A DNA stretch of 64,000 nucleotides. Source: Paenibacillus sp. DMB5 (lineage in GTDB: Bacteria; Bacillota; Bacilli; Paenibacillales; Paenibacillaceae). The notes under the pieces were generated by a model. It was given only the letters and a program-made list of their open reading frames with translations, ran no database searches and had not been told where the DNA came from. How positions within the stretch are numbered: the stretch's first letter is position 1; every line of letters starts with the position of its first letter. The stretch is taken from NCBI RefSeq assembly GCF_001517085.1, contig NZ_LRAC01000143.1:1-64000 (forward strand), read 5' to 3'. The translations under genes were made by a program, and so were the position numbers. Shown here in pieces: positions 7,721-15,645 of this stretch.

Positions 7721-9340
7721 ATGTCTAAGTCCATTTCCATCTTCGATACGACACTTCGCGACGGCACACAAGGCGAGGGCATCAGTCTGTCGGCAGATGA
7801 CAAGCTGAAAATTGCCAAGAAGCTCGATGATCTCGGTGTGCATTATATTGAAGGTGGCATCCCGGGAAGCAACAATAAAGACATTGAGTTTTTCAAACGG
7901 GTCAAGGATTTGTATCTGAACGCCAAAATCACCGCCTTCGGCAGCACCCGCCGCAAAAACTCCATTGCCGAGCATGATGATAATCTGCAGAGAATGATCG
8001 ATGCAGGTGTTCCTGCAGCTACGCTGGTCGGCAAATCATGGGATTTCCATGTGCATACTGCACTGCAGACCACGCTCGAGGAGAATCTCGCGATGATTGG
8101 CGACTCCATCTCCTATCTTAAACAAAAAGGCCTTGAGGTCATCTTCGATGCCGAGCATTTCTTCGACGGTTACAAAAATAATCCGGAATACGCTGCTGCC
8201 GTCCTGGCCAAAGCCCGGGAGGCGGGTGCAGACTGGCTTGTCATGTGTGATACGAACGGCGGCACTCTGCCAAATGAAGTATATGATATCGTAACTGCTA
8301 TTTCAGGCCATCTTCCCGGTGCTGCTCTGGGCATTCACACCCATAATGACTGCGAGCTTGCTGTTGCCAATGCACTAAGTGCAATTAACGCGGGCGCACG
8401 CCAGGTACAGGGCACCATCAACGGGTACGGCGAACGCTGCGGCAATGCCAACTTGTGCTCCATCATCCCGACGCTCCAGCTCAAGATGGGCTATCACTGC
8501 ATACCTGGCGACTCTCTGCCGCAGCTGACCAATACTGCCCGTTATGTAAGCGAAGTGGCCAATGTGAATATGCCTGTGAATCAGCCTTATGTCGGAGCAG
8601 CGGCGTTCGCGCATAAAGGCGGTATCCATGTCTCGGCAATCCTCCGGGATTCCCGCACTTACGAGCACATCGCCCCTGAGCTGGTCGGCAACAAGCAGCG
8701 CGTACTCGTCTCCGAGCTTGCCGGCCAGAGCAATGTGCTCTCCAAAGCCCAGGATATGGGGCTGAGTCTTGACCCGACCAGCGAGCAGGCCCGCAAAGTC
8801 ATTGACAAGATCAAGAATCTTGAACATCAGGGCTATCAGTTTGAAGGCGCCGATGCTTCCCTGGAACTGCTGCTGCGTGAAGCAACCGGTGAGCTGAACG
8901 AGCTGTTTGTCTTTGAATCCTTTAAGATGCTTGTTGAAAAAAATGCCGGCCAGCCTGTAGTCTCCGAGGCCTTCGTTAAGCTCCGCGTAGGCGGTGACAG
9001 CCTCTATACTGCTGCCGAGGGCAACGGCCCGGTCAACGCGCTGGATAATGCGCTGCGCAAAGCGCTGAAGACCTATTTCCCGCGGCTTGATGAAATGCAT
9101 CTCTCCGACTATAAGGTACGTGTTCTTGATGAGCAGGATCAGACTGCTGCCAAGGTACGCGTGCTGATCGAATCGAAGGATTACAATAATACCTGGAGCA
9201 CAGTCGGTGTGTCCAGCAATGTCATCGAGGCCAGCTGGGAAGCGCTGGTAGACAGTATGCGGTATGCCCTGCTCGGACAGATCTCTTTGGAGAATGAAAC
9301 TACAAACAGCAGCGAACCGCGGGGTCTGGTCAATCACTAA
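7721..9340 (+). CDS. cimA: (R)-citramalate synthase
   Basis: Condenses pyruvate and acetyl-CoA to citramalate, the first step of the threonine-independent route to isoleucine. The 539-residue protein has the HMG-CoA-lyase-like barrel with FDTTLRDGTQGEG (metal and substrate site), GKSWDFHVHTAL, and the metal-binding GIHTHNDCELAVAN with the NGYGERCGN motif. The LeuA-type regulatory dimerisation domain fills the C-terminal part. The ATG at 7721 has a perfect AGGAGG 7 nt upstream; the frame stays open back to 7646 but only through the repeats. The family splits from 2-isopropylmalate synthase by features such as KSWDFH; I am confident of CimA. Confidence 0.93.
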   Translation: MSKSISIFDTTLRDGTQGEGISLSADDKLKIAKKLDDLGVHYIEGGIPGSNNKDIEFFKRVKDLYLNAKITAFGSTRRKNSIAEHDDNLQRMIDAGVPAATLVGKSWDFHVHTALQTTLEENLAMIGDSISYLKQKGLEVIFDAEHFFDGYKNNPEYAAAVLAKAREAGADWLVMCDTNGGTLPNEVYDIVTAISGHLPGAALGIHTHNDCELAVANALSAINAGARQVQGTINGYGERCGNANLCSIIPTLQLKMGYHCIPGDSLPQLTNTARYVSEVANVNMPVNQPYVGAAAFAHKGGIHVSAILRDSRTYEHIAPELVGNKQRVLVSELAGQSNVLSKAQDMGLSLDPTSEQARKVIDKIKNLEHQGYQFEGADASLELLLREATGELNELFVFESFKMLVEKNAGQPVVSEAFVKLRVGGDSLYTAAEGNGPVNALDNALRKALKTYFPRLDEMHLSDYKVRVLDEQDQTAAKVRVLIESKDYNNTWSTVGVSSNVIEASWEALVDSMRYALLGQISLENETTNSSEPRGLVNH

Positions 9341-9370
9341 TATTAGACTGCTTCGCAAGCCTCACATCAT

Positions 9371-9425
9371 GAAGCCCCTCTGCAGCGGGAGACTATTCCC
9401 GAACTGGCAGAGGGGCTTCATTTCC
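9371..9425 (+). terminator. Terminator after cimA
   Basis: GAAGCCCCTCTGC pairs with GCAGAGGGGCTTC across a 24-nt loop, followed by ATTT. It lies between the converging cimA and thioredoxin genes. Confidence 0.7.
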
Positions 9426-9438
9426 GGATGCTGAATGC

Positions 9439-9996
9439 TCAGGAGCCGGTCAGAGCTTTTATTTTTTTCTCCAGCTCTTCTCCGGTCAGGGCACCCAGCA
9501 CAACCTCGGTGACCTTGCCATTCTTGTCAATCAGCACATTGGTCGGGAAAACCTGGCCCCGGTACTGGTCAAACACTTCACCTTTAAGATCAAACATAAC
9601 CGGAAAAGCCAGCATATACTTCCTGATAAACCGCTCGGCATTCGGCTTATAATCCTGGCTGGTCACGTTAACGCCGTAGATATCCAGCACATTTTTGTAT
9701 TTCAGTGCCATCGCATTCAGCTCCGGCGCCTCCTGCTGGCAAGGGTCGCACCAGGAAGCCCAGAAATTCACAATCAGCGCCTTATCCCTCGGACCGCCAA
9801 CCGTATACTCACGGCCGGCGTTATCCTTGAGCGAAAAGGCAGGGGCCGGCTGACCGACTCCAATTCCGCCCGCAGAGGCCTGCTGGACTGCCGGAACAGC
9901 TTCCGGTTCATCATTCAGCCAGCGTACCAGGACGACTGCTGTAACAAGGACAACCAGTGCCAGGACTGCAACATTCCGTCTATTAACAGCTCTCAT
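9439..9996 (-). CDS. ResA/TlpA-like membrane-anchored thioredoxin
   Basis: Extracytoplasmic thiol-disulfide oxidoreductase of 185 residues. An uncleaved N-terminal helix (about 9-25: VAVLALVVLVTAVVLV) anchors a thioredoxin fold beginning VGQPAPAFSLKD. The active site is NFWASWCDPCQQEAPEL (CxxC with Asp-Pro inside) and the cis-Pro is in VFPTNVLIDKNG. This is the AhpC/TSA-redoxin class that includes ResA, which reduces apocytochrome c hemes sites. No cytochrome c genes are adjacent, so the partner is unknown. It converges on cimA. Confidence 0.88.
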   Translation of the reverse strand: MRAVNRRNVAVLALVVLVTAVVLVRWLNDEPEAVPAVQQASAGGIGVGQPAPAFSLKDNAGREYTVGGPRDKALIVNFWASWCDPCQQEAPELNAMALKYKNVLDIYGVNVTSQDYKPNAERFIRKYMLAFPVMFDLKGEVFDQYRGQVFPTNVLIDKNGKVTEVVLGALTGEELEKKIKALTGS

Positions 9997-10076
9997 CAGA
10001 TGTCTGTTCCTTTACATATGGGATGGGTTGCTCCTATTGTACCCCCATTGCCGTCCATTTCAAACCATCCAGACAT

Positions 10077-10112
10077 AAAAAAGAGGACTCCGTCCAAAGA
10101 CGGAATCCCATG
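10077..10112 (-). terminator. Minus-strand terminator located upstream of the plus-strand JAMM gene
   Basis: On the minus strand GATTCCGTC TTTG GACGGAGTC is followed by CTCTTTTTT. No minus-strand gene ends just before it; the nearest upstream one is the exonuclease gene, whose stop is about 480 nt away on the far side of the JAMM gene. It would therefore end a transcript that runs antisense through the whole JAMM gene. Confidence 0.7.
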
Positions 10113-10131
10113 AAGAGAGAGGGGTCAATAC

Positions 10132-10608
10132 ATGACAGCATTCCAGGGAACAACCCCGCCGGTTTGGCTGGATTCCTCCGTACAGCTCATGCTGGGGAAG
10201 CATCTGCTGACCTGTCTTCCACACGAAGCGTGTGGAATACTGCTGGGTACTGCCGCAGCGGGAGGCATACTCATAAGCAGCTATGTGCCTTTGAGTAACG
10301 TAGCGCCTGACCCGCTGCATGCTTTTGAGCCTGATCCGCGGGAATGGGTCAAGGCGCTTTACAGTGACCCTTCCCCCATCGGCTTGTTCCATTCCCATCC
10401 AACCTCACCGCCATTGCCTTCCCCTGCAGATATGCAAGGGCTTGAAGCGCTGGGGCCGGAATTCATGGTTTATCTGATCGGCTCTCCGGGAACAGACAGC
10501 GGCCCGCTTCCGGTTCTTAACGGCTTTATTATCAGCCGGGAGTGCCGTACTGAGGGCAAGACCGCTGCTCAATTGCTGCCAGTAGTGCTTCAGGCTCTGC
10601 TCAAATAG
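10132..10608 (+). CDS. JAMM/MPN+ family metallopeptidase
   Basis: 158-residue prokaryotic JAB1/Mov34 protein, a zinc isopeptidase-like fold. The JAMM metal site is complete: a Glu in PHEACGILLG, then FHSHPTSPPLPSPAD (HxHP plus downstream Ser and Asp). Bacterial members of this size, like Mec, cleave small sulfur-carrier proteins from Cys adducts or deubiquitinate-like substrates; no ThiS/MoaD-like partner is next to it, so the substrate is unknown. GAGAGAGGGG provides the ribosome site. The 3' end overlaps the convergent exonuclease gene by 19 nt. Confidence 0.87.
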   Translation: MTAFQGTTPPVWLDSSVQLMLGKHLLTCLPHEACGILLGTAAAGGILISSYVPLSNVAPDPLHAFEPDPREWVKALYSDPSPIGLFHSHPTSPPLPSPADMQGLEALGPEFMVYLIGSPGTDSGPLPVLNGFIISRECRTEGKTAAQLLPVVLQALLK

Positions 10609-11339
10609 GCGTAGAGATCACCAAGTGTATCGACCTGACGTCTGTTCGAAATCTCACGGAGATACGATACCCACAGCCGTGCTGTCATCTTGGCATCCTC
10701 CAGTGCGTGATGCCGCCCCTGAATCGGAATATTATGAACTGCAAGCAGCTCATCCAGCGTATAATTGCTGCGCTGCGGCTCCAGCCAGCGGGCCAGCATC
10801 ATCGTGTCCAGTACACGGTGGGTCAGCTGAACCTTGGAGGTTTTCCAGAGCGCCGCATTCAGAAAGGATTTGTCATGTGCACTGCCATGCGCCACCAGGA
10901 CACGCTGGCCGACAAAAGCCATAAAGTTATGCAGGCCATCAATCAATGAAGGAGCCGCAGCCGTCATCTCTTCCGTAATTCCTGTGAGCCTGGTAATATT
11001 CTCCGGTATAGCCGTTTGGCATTTTACCAGCGTATAAAAGCATTCTTCTTCCTTAATTTCCTCACCAACTACCCGGACTGCACCAAATGACATAATTTCA
11101 TCGCCATGCTGGTGGGAAAAACCGGTCGTTTCAAGATCAAATATAACCGTCTCCAGCTCGGAAAGCGGAGTATGCAGCACTTCCGGCCGCCGTTTCTCAC
11201 GCATAAGCGACCTTATAAAGGCCATCTGCTGCGCAGTTTGCTGGGCGGATTCGCCGCCTCTTATAGATGCAATTGCGGAGGGCATTCCGCCCTGCCGCAA
11301 GTTGTTCCAGAATCCGCCGCCTTTATTCGGCTCCTTCAT
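10590..11339 (-). CDS. DnaQ-like DEDDh 3'-5' exonuclease
   Basis: 249-residue exonuclease. The N-terminal 60 residues are a charged, non-catalytic extension; the domain starts at ETVIFDLETTGF (Exo I Asp-Glu), continues with LVAHGSAHDKSFLN (Exo II) and ends with HHALEDAKMTARLW (Exo III His/Asp). Motif spacing fits stand-alone epsilon-like nucleases rather than PolC. Its ATG overlaps the TGA of the DUF294 gene by 4 nt, so the two are translationally coupled. No DNA polymerase is nearby; co-expression with an ammonium transporter suggests a role other than replication proofreading, which is inference. Confidence 0.88.
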   Translation of the reverse strand: MKEPNKGGGFWNNLRQGGMPSAIASIRGGESAQQTAQQMAFIRSLMREKRRPEVLHTPLSELETVIFDLETTGFSHQHGDEIMSFGAVRVVGEEIKEEECFYTLVKCQTAIPENITRLTGITEEMTAAAPSLIDGLHNFMAFVGQRVLVAHGSAHDKSFLNAALWKTSKVQLTHRVLDTMMLARWLEPQRSNYTLDELLAVHNIPIQGRHHALEDAKMTARLWVSYLREISNRRQVDTLGDLYAYLSRA

Positions 11340-12418
11340 GACTGCCTCCTTTCCGCTGACCGGAGCTGGCGCTGTAAGGCCCTGTGCAATCTTCTGACCA
11401 GCAGCAGACTTTCACGAAGCTCGGACATAAGCTGTTTATTCTTCAGATCATTTTCGGAAATATAATCACTGCTGAGCAGCAGTCCGTCCTGAACCGTATG
11501 CGGGGTATTCACACGCATCCGCAAAGCGGTCAGGAAGGCATCGCGGATCTCCTTGAGATGCCCGTATTCCCCGACTACTTCCAGACTTGCGAGCCGTTTC
11601 AGGGTTGAACTGTCCTTGACCGCATTCAGCAGCGCTAAATGCCTGACTATATTAACAAGCGGAATATAAACGCCATATTTTACATCAAAGCCGCCCGCAT
11701 AATCGCCAAAACGTTCGGTAAGCACCTGTCCAAGCAGGTTCAAGGTTGCTTTGTGGCGGACAGTGTTGCGTAAAACAGCCGTAGTCAATTTATCATTGCC
11801 CACAAAGCCGGCATGAAAGGCTTCCCTCCATTCAGCCGACAGCTCCGCACTTCCAGCCACATGCCTCATATCCGAAGCAATAATGAGATAACGGATGGGT
11901 TCCCATTCCAGCTGGCTCATCCAGCTGTTCAGCTGCTCCTTCCACTCCGGCAGCGTCTTCCGCCAGAGCGGCTCGGAGCACATGACTCTGCCTTCACATT
12001 TCTCATAGCCGACTGCCTCAAGCACATCGGACAGCAATTCGCCAAAAGCAGTAAAATAGGTCAGCTTGACGTTATCCTGTTCCCCCTCAACAATCAGGCC
12101 ATTATCCTGATCGCTCCAAAGGGTGGATTCCTGTCTGCCAGCACTGCCGAATACAATAAAGGAATAGGCGCAGGGAGGCGGGCCGTAGCCCGCCTCTTTC
12201 ATCTGCGCCTCACAAATGTTCACCGCAGCCGCCGCAATCAGATCATGCATTGCGTTGACTTTGGACACCCATTCCTCGATCGGAATCACATTTAACTGCT
12301 CCAGAAGGGCCTGCTGGCAGGCGGTACGCCTGTCTTTTAGCTCTTGCGGCGAACCGGCCGTTGCGATGGATAGCATTCTTTTATCTTTACTCCACTCTGT
12401 CATTTCCATCCCAGCCAC
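11336..12418 (-). CDS. DUF294 (GlnD-like) nucleotidyltransferase
   Basis: 360-residue protein with a pol-beta-type nucleotidyltransferase core (YSFIVFGSAGRQESTLWSDQDNG, about 85-107) and the helical DUF294 C-terminal domain (RHKATLNLLG, then YIPLVNIVRHLALLN). The GSxGRxE...DxD arrangement is the one found in PII uridylyltransferases and DUF294 proteins, which usually also carry CBS or cyclic-nucleotide domains; here neither is present. The start is GTG at 12418 behind a G-rich site; ATGs at 12409 or 12403 are alternatives. It is encoded 26 nt after amt, so a role in nitrogen signalling is plausible but not shown. Confidence 0.85.
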   Translation of the reverse strand: MAGMEMTEWSKDKRMLSIATAGSPQELKDRRTACQQALLEQLNVIPIEEWVSKVNAMHDLIAAAAVNICEAQMKEAGYGPPPCAYSFIVFGSAGRQESTLWSDQDNGLIVEGEQDNVKLTYFTAFGELLSDVLEAVGYEKCEGRVMCSEPLWRKTLPEWKEQLNSWMSQLEWEPIRYLIIASDMRHVAGSAELSAEWREAFHAGFVGNDKLTTAVLRNTVRHKATLNLLGQVLTERFGDYAGGFDVKYGVYIPLVNIVRHLALLNAVKDSSTLKRLASLEVVGEYGHLKEIRDAFLTALRMRVNTPHTVQDGLLLSSDYISENDLKNKQLMSELRESLLLVRRLHRALQRQLRSAERRQS

Positions 12419-12444
12419 GCGGTCCGCCCCCCATCTGTATATAA

Positions 12445-13839
12445 TTACATTTTGTGGGTTTTGGATTCGGAATCTGCAATCAGCTTCATCTGCTCAGGAT
12501 AGCCGTAAGTACCGTGCTCACTGATATCCAGACCCATCAATTCTTCTTCTTCAGTAACGCGGATGCCCATAACCAATTTCATAACATATAGGATTACAAA
12601 GGACAGAACAGCTACGAATGCGAAGGTTCCGACCACACCAAGTGCCTGAACGCCCAGCTGGTGGAAGCCGCCGCCGTAGAACAGACCAGGTTCACCTACA
12701 AGTGCGCCTTGTTCAATCAACTCAGGAGTTGCGAAGAGACCTGTGGACAACGCACCCCACATACCTGCAATACCGTGTACAGAGAAAGCGTAGATCGGAT
12801 CATCAAGACCAGCGCGCTCCAGCCATTGCGAAGTCATGAAGGTAAATGCACCGGCAACCAGACCGATAACAATCGCTGCCCAAGGCTCTACGAATGCGCA
12901 GGCACCTGTGATCGCAACCAGTGCAGCCAGTACGCCGTTCAGCATTGCCGGAATGTCAGATTTACCAAAGTACAGCCATGAAGCGATAAGTGCAGCCAGA
13001 CCGCCGGCAGCAGCTGCAATGTTGGTTGTCAGCGCTACGTGTCCGAAGAAACCGCCCATAGGAGACAATGCGCTACCCGGATTGAAGCCGAACCAGCCGA
13101 ACCAGAGGATAATCACACCAAGTACTGTGAACACTTGGTTGTGACCAGGGATAATAACCGGTTTGCCTTCTTTATTAAACTTGCCGAGACGCGGTTTAAG
13201 CAGAATGGTCGCTATTACAGCAGCCGTTGCACCGGTAAGGTGAACAACTGTAGAACCTGCATAGTCCTGCATTTCAAGAGTAGCCAGCCAGCCGCCGCCC
13301 CATACCCAGTGTGCTACGACAGGATAGATAATAACGGAGAACAAAATCCCGAAGATAATATACACGCTCAGTTTAGCGCGTTCAGCCATACCACCGGATA
13401 CGATAGCCAATGATACTGCAGCGAAAGCCATCTGGAACAGGAATTTAGTGTTAAGCGTTACATCGGAGAAGGCCAGCGACTCAAAAGCTGCGGACATTGA
13501 ATCTCCACCATAGAAGAAACCATCAAGTCCGATTAAGCCGTTACCGTTACCGAAACCAAAGGCAAAACCGACAGCCCAGAAGCACAAGCTGGCAATTGCC
13601 AGTGTCAGAACTGTCTTACCGGCTACGTGACCGGCATTCTTCATCCGGACCGATCCTGCTTCAAGCAGTGCAAATCCTGATTGCATAAAGAATACTAAGA
13701 TGAATGCCAGAAACGTAAACGCAGTGTCCAGTCCGATCTGCAGGTCCGGTGCTGTCGGACCGTCAGCAGCAAAGGCGCTGACCGGATAGATCATTAAGGT
13801 AATCATGGCCAGAAACATCATCAACAACTTTTTCTTCAT
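12445..13839 (-). CDS. amt: Ammonium transporter
   Basis: 464-residue Amt/MEP/Rh channel for NH4+ uptake at low concentration. It starts MKKKLLMMFLAMITL with a signal-like first helix ending AFAADGPT, then eleven expected membrane helices. Landmarks are GFALLEAGSVRMKNAGHV, FQMAFAAVSLAIVSGG, DYAGSTVVHLTGA (channel His region), GWFGFNPGSAL and SVHGIAGMWGAL (second His). The C-tail GYPEQMKLIADSE is the cytoplasmic regulatory tail that PII proteins normally contact. No glnK gene is adjacent; instead the DUF294 nucleotidyltransferase follows. A GlnR/TnrA-type site and sigma-A promoter lie directly upstream. Confidence 0.95.
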   Translation of the reverse strand: MKKKLLMMFLAMITLMIYPVSAFAADGPTAPDLQIGLDTAFTFLAFILVFFMQSGFALLEAGSVRMKNAGHVAGKTVLTLAIASLCFWAVGFAFGFGNGNGLIGLDGFFYGGDSMSAAFESLAFSDVTLNTKFLFQMAFAAVSLAIVSGGMAERAKLSVYIIFGILFSVIIYPVVAHWVWGGGWLATLEMQDYAGSTVVHLTGATAAVIATILLKPRLGKFNKEGKPVIIPGHNQVFTVLGVIILWFGWFGFNPGSALSPMGGFFGHVALTTNIAAAAGGLAALIASWLYFGKSDIPAMLNGVLAALVAITGACAFVEPWAAIVIGLVAGAFTFMTSQWLERAGLDDPIYAFSVHGIAGMWGALSTGLFATPELIEQGALVGEPGLFYGGGFHQLGVQALGVVGTFAFVAVLSFVILYVMKLVMGIRVTEEEELMGLDISEHGTYGYPEQMKLIADSESKTHKM

Positions 13840-13857
13840 CTTAACCCCACTCCCCAA

Positions 13858-13874
13858 TGTTATATTTTCTAACA
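13858..13874 (-). promoter_or_regulatory. GlnR/TnrA-type operator in the amt leader
   Basis: TGTTAGAAAATATAACA matches the consensus TGTNAN7TNACA exactly. It lies 19 nt before the amt start and about +15 to +31 from the predicted transcription start, a place expected to cause repression (roadblock) rather than activation. Confidence 0.8.
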
Positions 13875-13895
13875 AAGCATGAAACTCTTAATGTC

Positions 13896-13947
13896 ATTAT
13901 AATCAGAAGTCAGGTAAATTGACAAGACTATTTTTTGATAGTCTGTC
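13896..13947 (-). promoter_or_regulatory. amt promoter with palindrome over the -35 box
   Basis: On the minus strand -35 TTGTCA and -10 TATAAT are 18 nt apart (13896-13925). The inverted repeat GACAAGACTAT / ATAGTCTGTC (13921-13947, one bulge) covers the -35 box and could be an additional operator. Confidence 0.7.
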
Positions 13948-13949
13948 CT

Positions 13950-14320
13950 TTTATTTTTGAATACCATTATTTCTGCTCAGTTGGATAGCATTGAAGAAAC
14001 ACAGCGGGTGAAGTAGCGCCATATCCGCACTTTTAAGCCTTTCCTTCTGCAAACGCATACAACCTTCATACATTATGTATTGTATTTTTATTAACAAGTT
14101 CGCTTAAACATGCTGCTCTATTTGTGTATTATTTGCTTAATTATGCTGACATTGCAGTAAAACAGTGACAATTAGCTTCGTTTTCAAGCATTAAAACTAA
14201 GCACACACTTTTCTAAGACGAGCCAGGAGTTCAATATATGACATGAGTATGTTACGTTGTTAAAATTATCAGCAGTATCTTTCCTATTAATATCGCATAT
14301 ACTTAAAGTAAGTATGACGT
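13950..14320. other. AT-rich intergenic stretch, no gene seen
   Basis: About 370 nt between the divergent amt and merR promoters, clearly lower in GC than the genes. I see no convincing open frame with a ribosome site, no terminator and no structured RNA. Upstream activator sites for either gene could lie here. Confidence 0.5.
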
Positions 14321-14372
14321 TTGACTGTACGGTTCGATTTTTGGTATCATTTTTGATATAGATATTATCAAT
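14321..14372 (+). promoter_or_regulatory. Promoter of the MerR regulator gene
   Basis: -35 TTGACT and -10 TATCAT are 18 nt apart (14321-14350). An inverted repeat TTGATA-N7-TATCAA follows at 14354-14372, near the expected start of transcription, possibly an autoregulatory operator. Confidence 0.6.
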
Positions 14373-14421
14373 CATTAAATGAGAAACTTCCGCTTCATCA
14401 GCGGGAGGATTATACAGCGAG

Positions 14422-14871
14422 GTGAACTCAATTGGGGATATGATCCTTTACCGGATTGGCGAGCTCGCCAAAGCCGCCAGTTTAAGCGAACGGACCATCG
14501 ACTATTATACGAAGCTTGGCCTGATCAAGCCGGAATCAAGAAGCATGAAGAACTATCGGCTGTACAGCCATGAAACCTTAGCCGCCTTGGAACGTATTAA
14601 TCAGCTAAAGCAAGAGAAATATACATTGGAAGAAATCAAATCCATGATGGATAAATGGAATGCAGCCACTCCTGAAGCCGATGTTTCGGACAAACTGGCG
14701 GAGCTGGAGCTTCAGATGCAGCGTCTGGAACGCGAAGTCAAGGCGCTGGAGCCAATGATTAACGGACTGAAGCCTGTACAGGCCAGACGTGCGCTGGCTG
14801 CCCTTATTCCGCAAGGCGTTGCCTGCATGGAGGCGATCAAGCTGCTGCTGACGCAGAATCCGCCAATGTAA
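14422..14871 (+). CDS. MerR family transcriptional regulator
   Basis: Small winged-helix regulator of 149 residues or less. The DNA-binding domain reads YRIGELAKAASLSERTIDYY with the wing KNYRLYSHETL; a coiled-coil dimerisation helix (LAELELQMQRLEREVKALE) follows. The C-terminal region has only one Cys (VACMEA) and no clear metal or drug pocket, so the inducer is unknown. The start may be GTG 14422 (GGGAGG 13 nt upstream) or ATG 14440, which fits the family N-terminus better. It precedes the YugP-type protease gene by 33 nt and is probably co-transcribed with it. Confidence 0.9.
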   Translation: MNSIGDMILYRIGELAKAASLSERTIDYYTKLGLIKPESRSMKNYRLYSHETLAALERINQLKQEKYTLEEIKSMMDKWNAATPEADVSDKLAELELQMQRLEREVKALEPMINGLKPVQARRALAALIPQGVACMEAIKLLLTQNPPM

Positions 14872-14904
14872 TTACTCACACACATCATGATGGAGGAATG
14901 AGAT

Positions 14905-15570
14905 ATGTTTTTATTAGTCATTGTTGCCTTTCTGTTCTCTTTGTGGGCCCAGTTCAGAGTTAAGGGTACATTTAATAAATGGGCTAAAGTTCCCAACGCA
15001 AACGGATTAACCGGTTATGAAGCGGCAAGGCGCATGCTGGATGCCAACGGCCTGCACGACGTCCCGATTGAACCTGTTCGCGGAGCTTTGTCAGACCACT
15101 ACGATCCGATTAACCGTGTAGTCCGCCTGTCGGAACCGGTATATTATGAGAACTCTATTTCCGCCGTTTCCGTTGCCTGCCATGAGGTCGGCCACGCTAT
15201 TCAACACAAGGTACACTATCCGATGCTGACGCTCCGCCACCGGATGTTCCCGGTCGTTAACTTCGCTTCAGGTGTTGCGCCGTTCATGCTGCTGGCAGGC
15301 TTCATTTTCAGCGCAACCAATCTTATCGGACTTGGAATCATCTTCTTCTCTGCTGCCGTAGCATTCCAGCTTGTTACGCTGCCGGTCGAGTTCAACGCCA
15401 GCAACCGCGCACGTCAGGTTATGGTTGAGCAAGGCTTCATCCGCAACGAGGAAGAACGCGGTGTTGCCAAGGTACTGAATGCCGCCGCTCTGACTTATGT
15501 GGCTGCCGCTCTCGTCTCCCTGCTTGAGCTTCTGCGTCTAATCACCATGTTCCTTGGTAACCGTGAATAA
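14905..15570 (+). CDS. Membrane zinc metallopeptidase, YugP family
   Basis: 221-residue integral membrane protein of the neutral zinc metallopeptidase family that includes B. subtilis YugP. An N-terminal helix is followed by a soluble portion with conserved SDHYDPINRVVRLS and the HExxH site ACHEVGHAIQH. Two further hydrophobic segments (about 120-165) and PVEFNASNRARQ, which holds the distal Glu-containing motif, follow. The ribosome site is GGAGG. Physiological substrates of this family are not established. Confidence 0.9.
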   Translation: MFLLVIVAFLFSLWAQFRVKGTFNKWAKVPNANGLTGYEAARRMLDANGLHDVPIEPVRGALSDHYDPINRVVRLSEPVYYENSISAVSVACHEVGHAIQHKVHYPMLTLRHRMFPVVNFASGVAPFMLLAGFIFSATNLIGLGIIFFSAAVAFQLVTLPVEFNASNRARQVMVEQGFIRNEEERGVAKVLNAAALTYVAAALVSLLELLRLITMFLGNRE

Positions 15571-15602
15571 TCCCCTCTGCGCTGCAAAGTGCAGCTGAGA
15601 CA

Positions 15603-15645
15603 AATAACCCGAAGGCTCTAGCCTTCCGGGTTATTGTTGTTTTTG
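15603..15645 (+). terminator. Terminator between converging yugP-like and lysR genes
   Basis: AATAACCCGAAGGC and GCCTTCCGGGTTATT pair around TCTA, followed by a T-rich run on the plus strand. The LysR gene's stop codon lies inside the hairpin. Confidence 0.8.
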
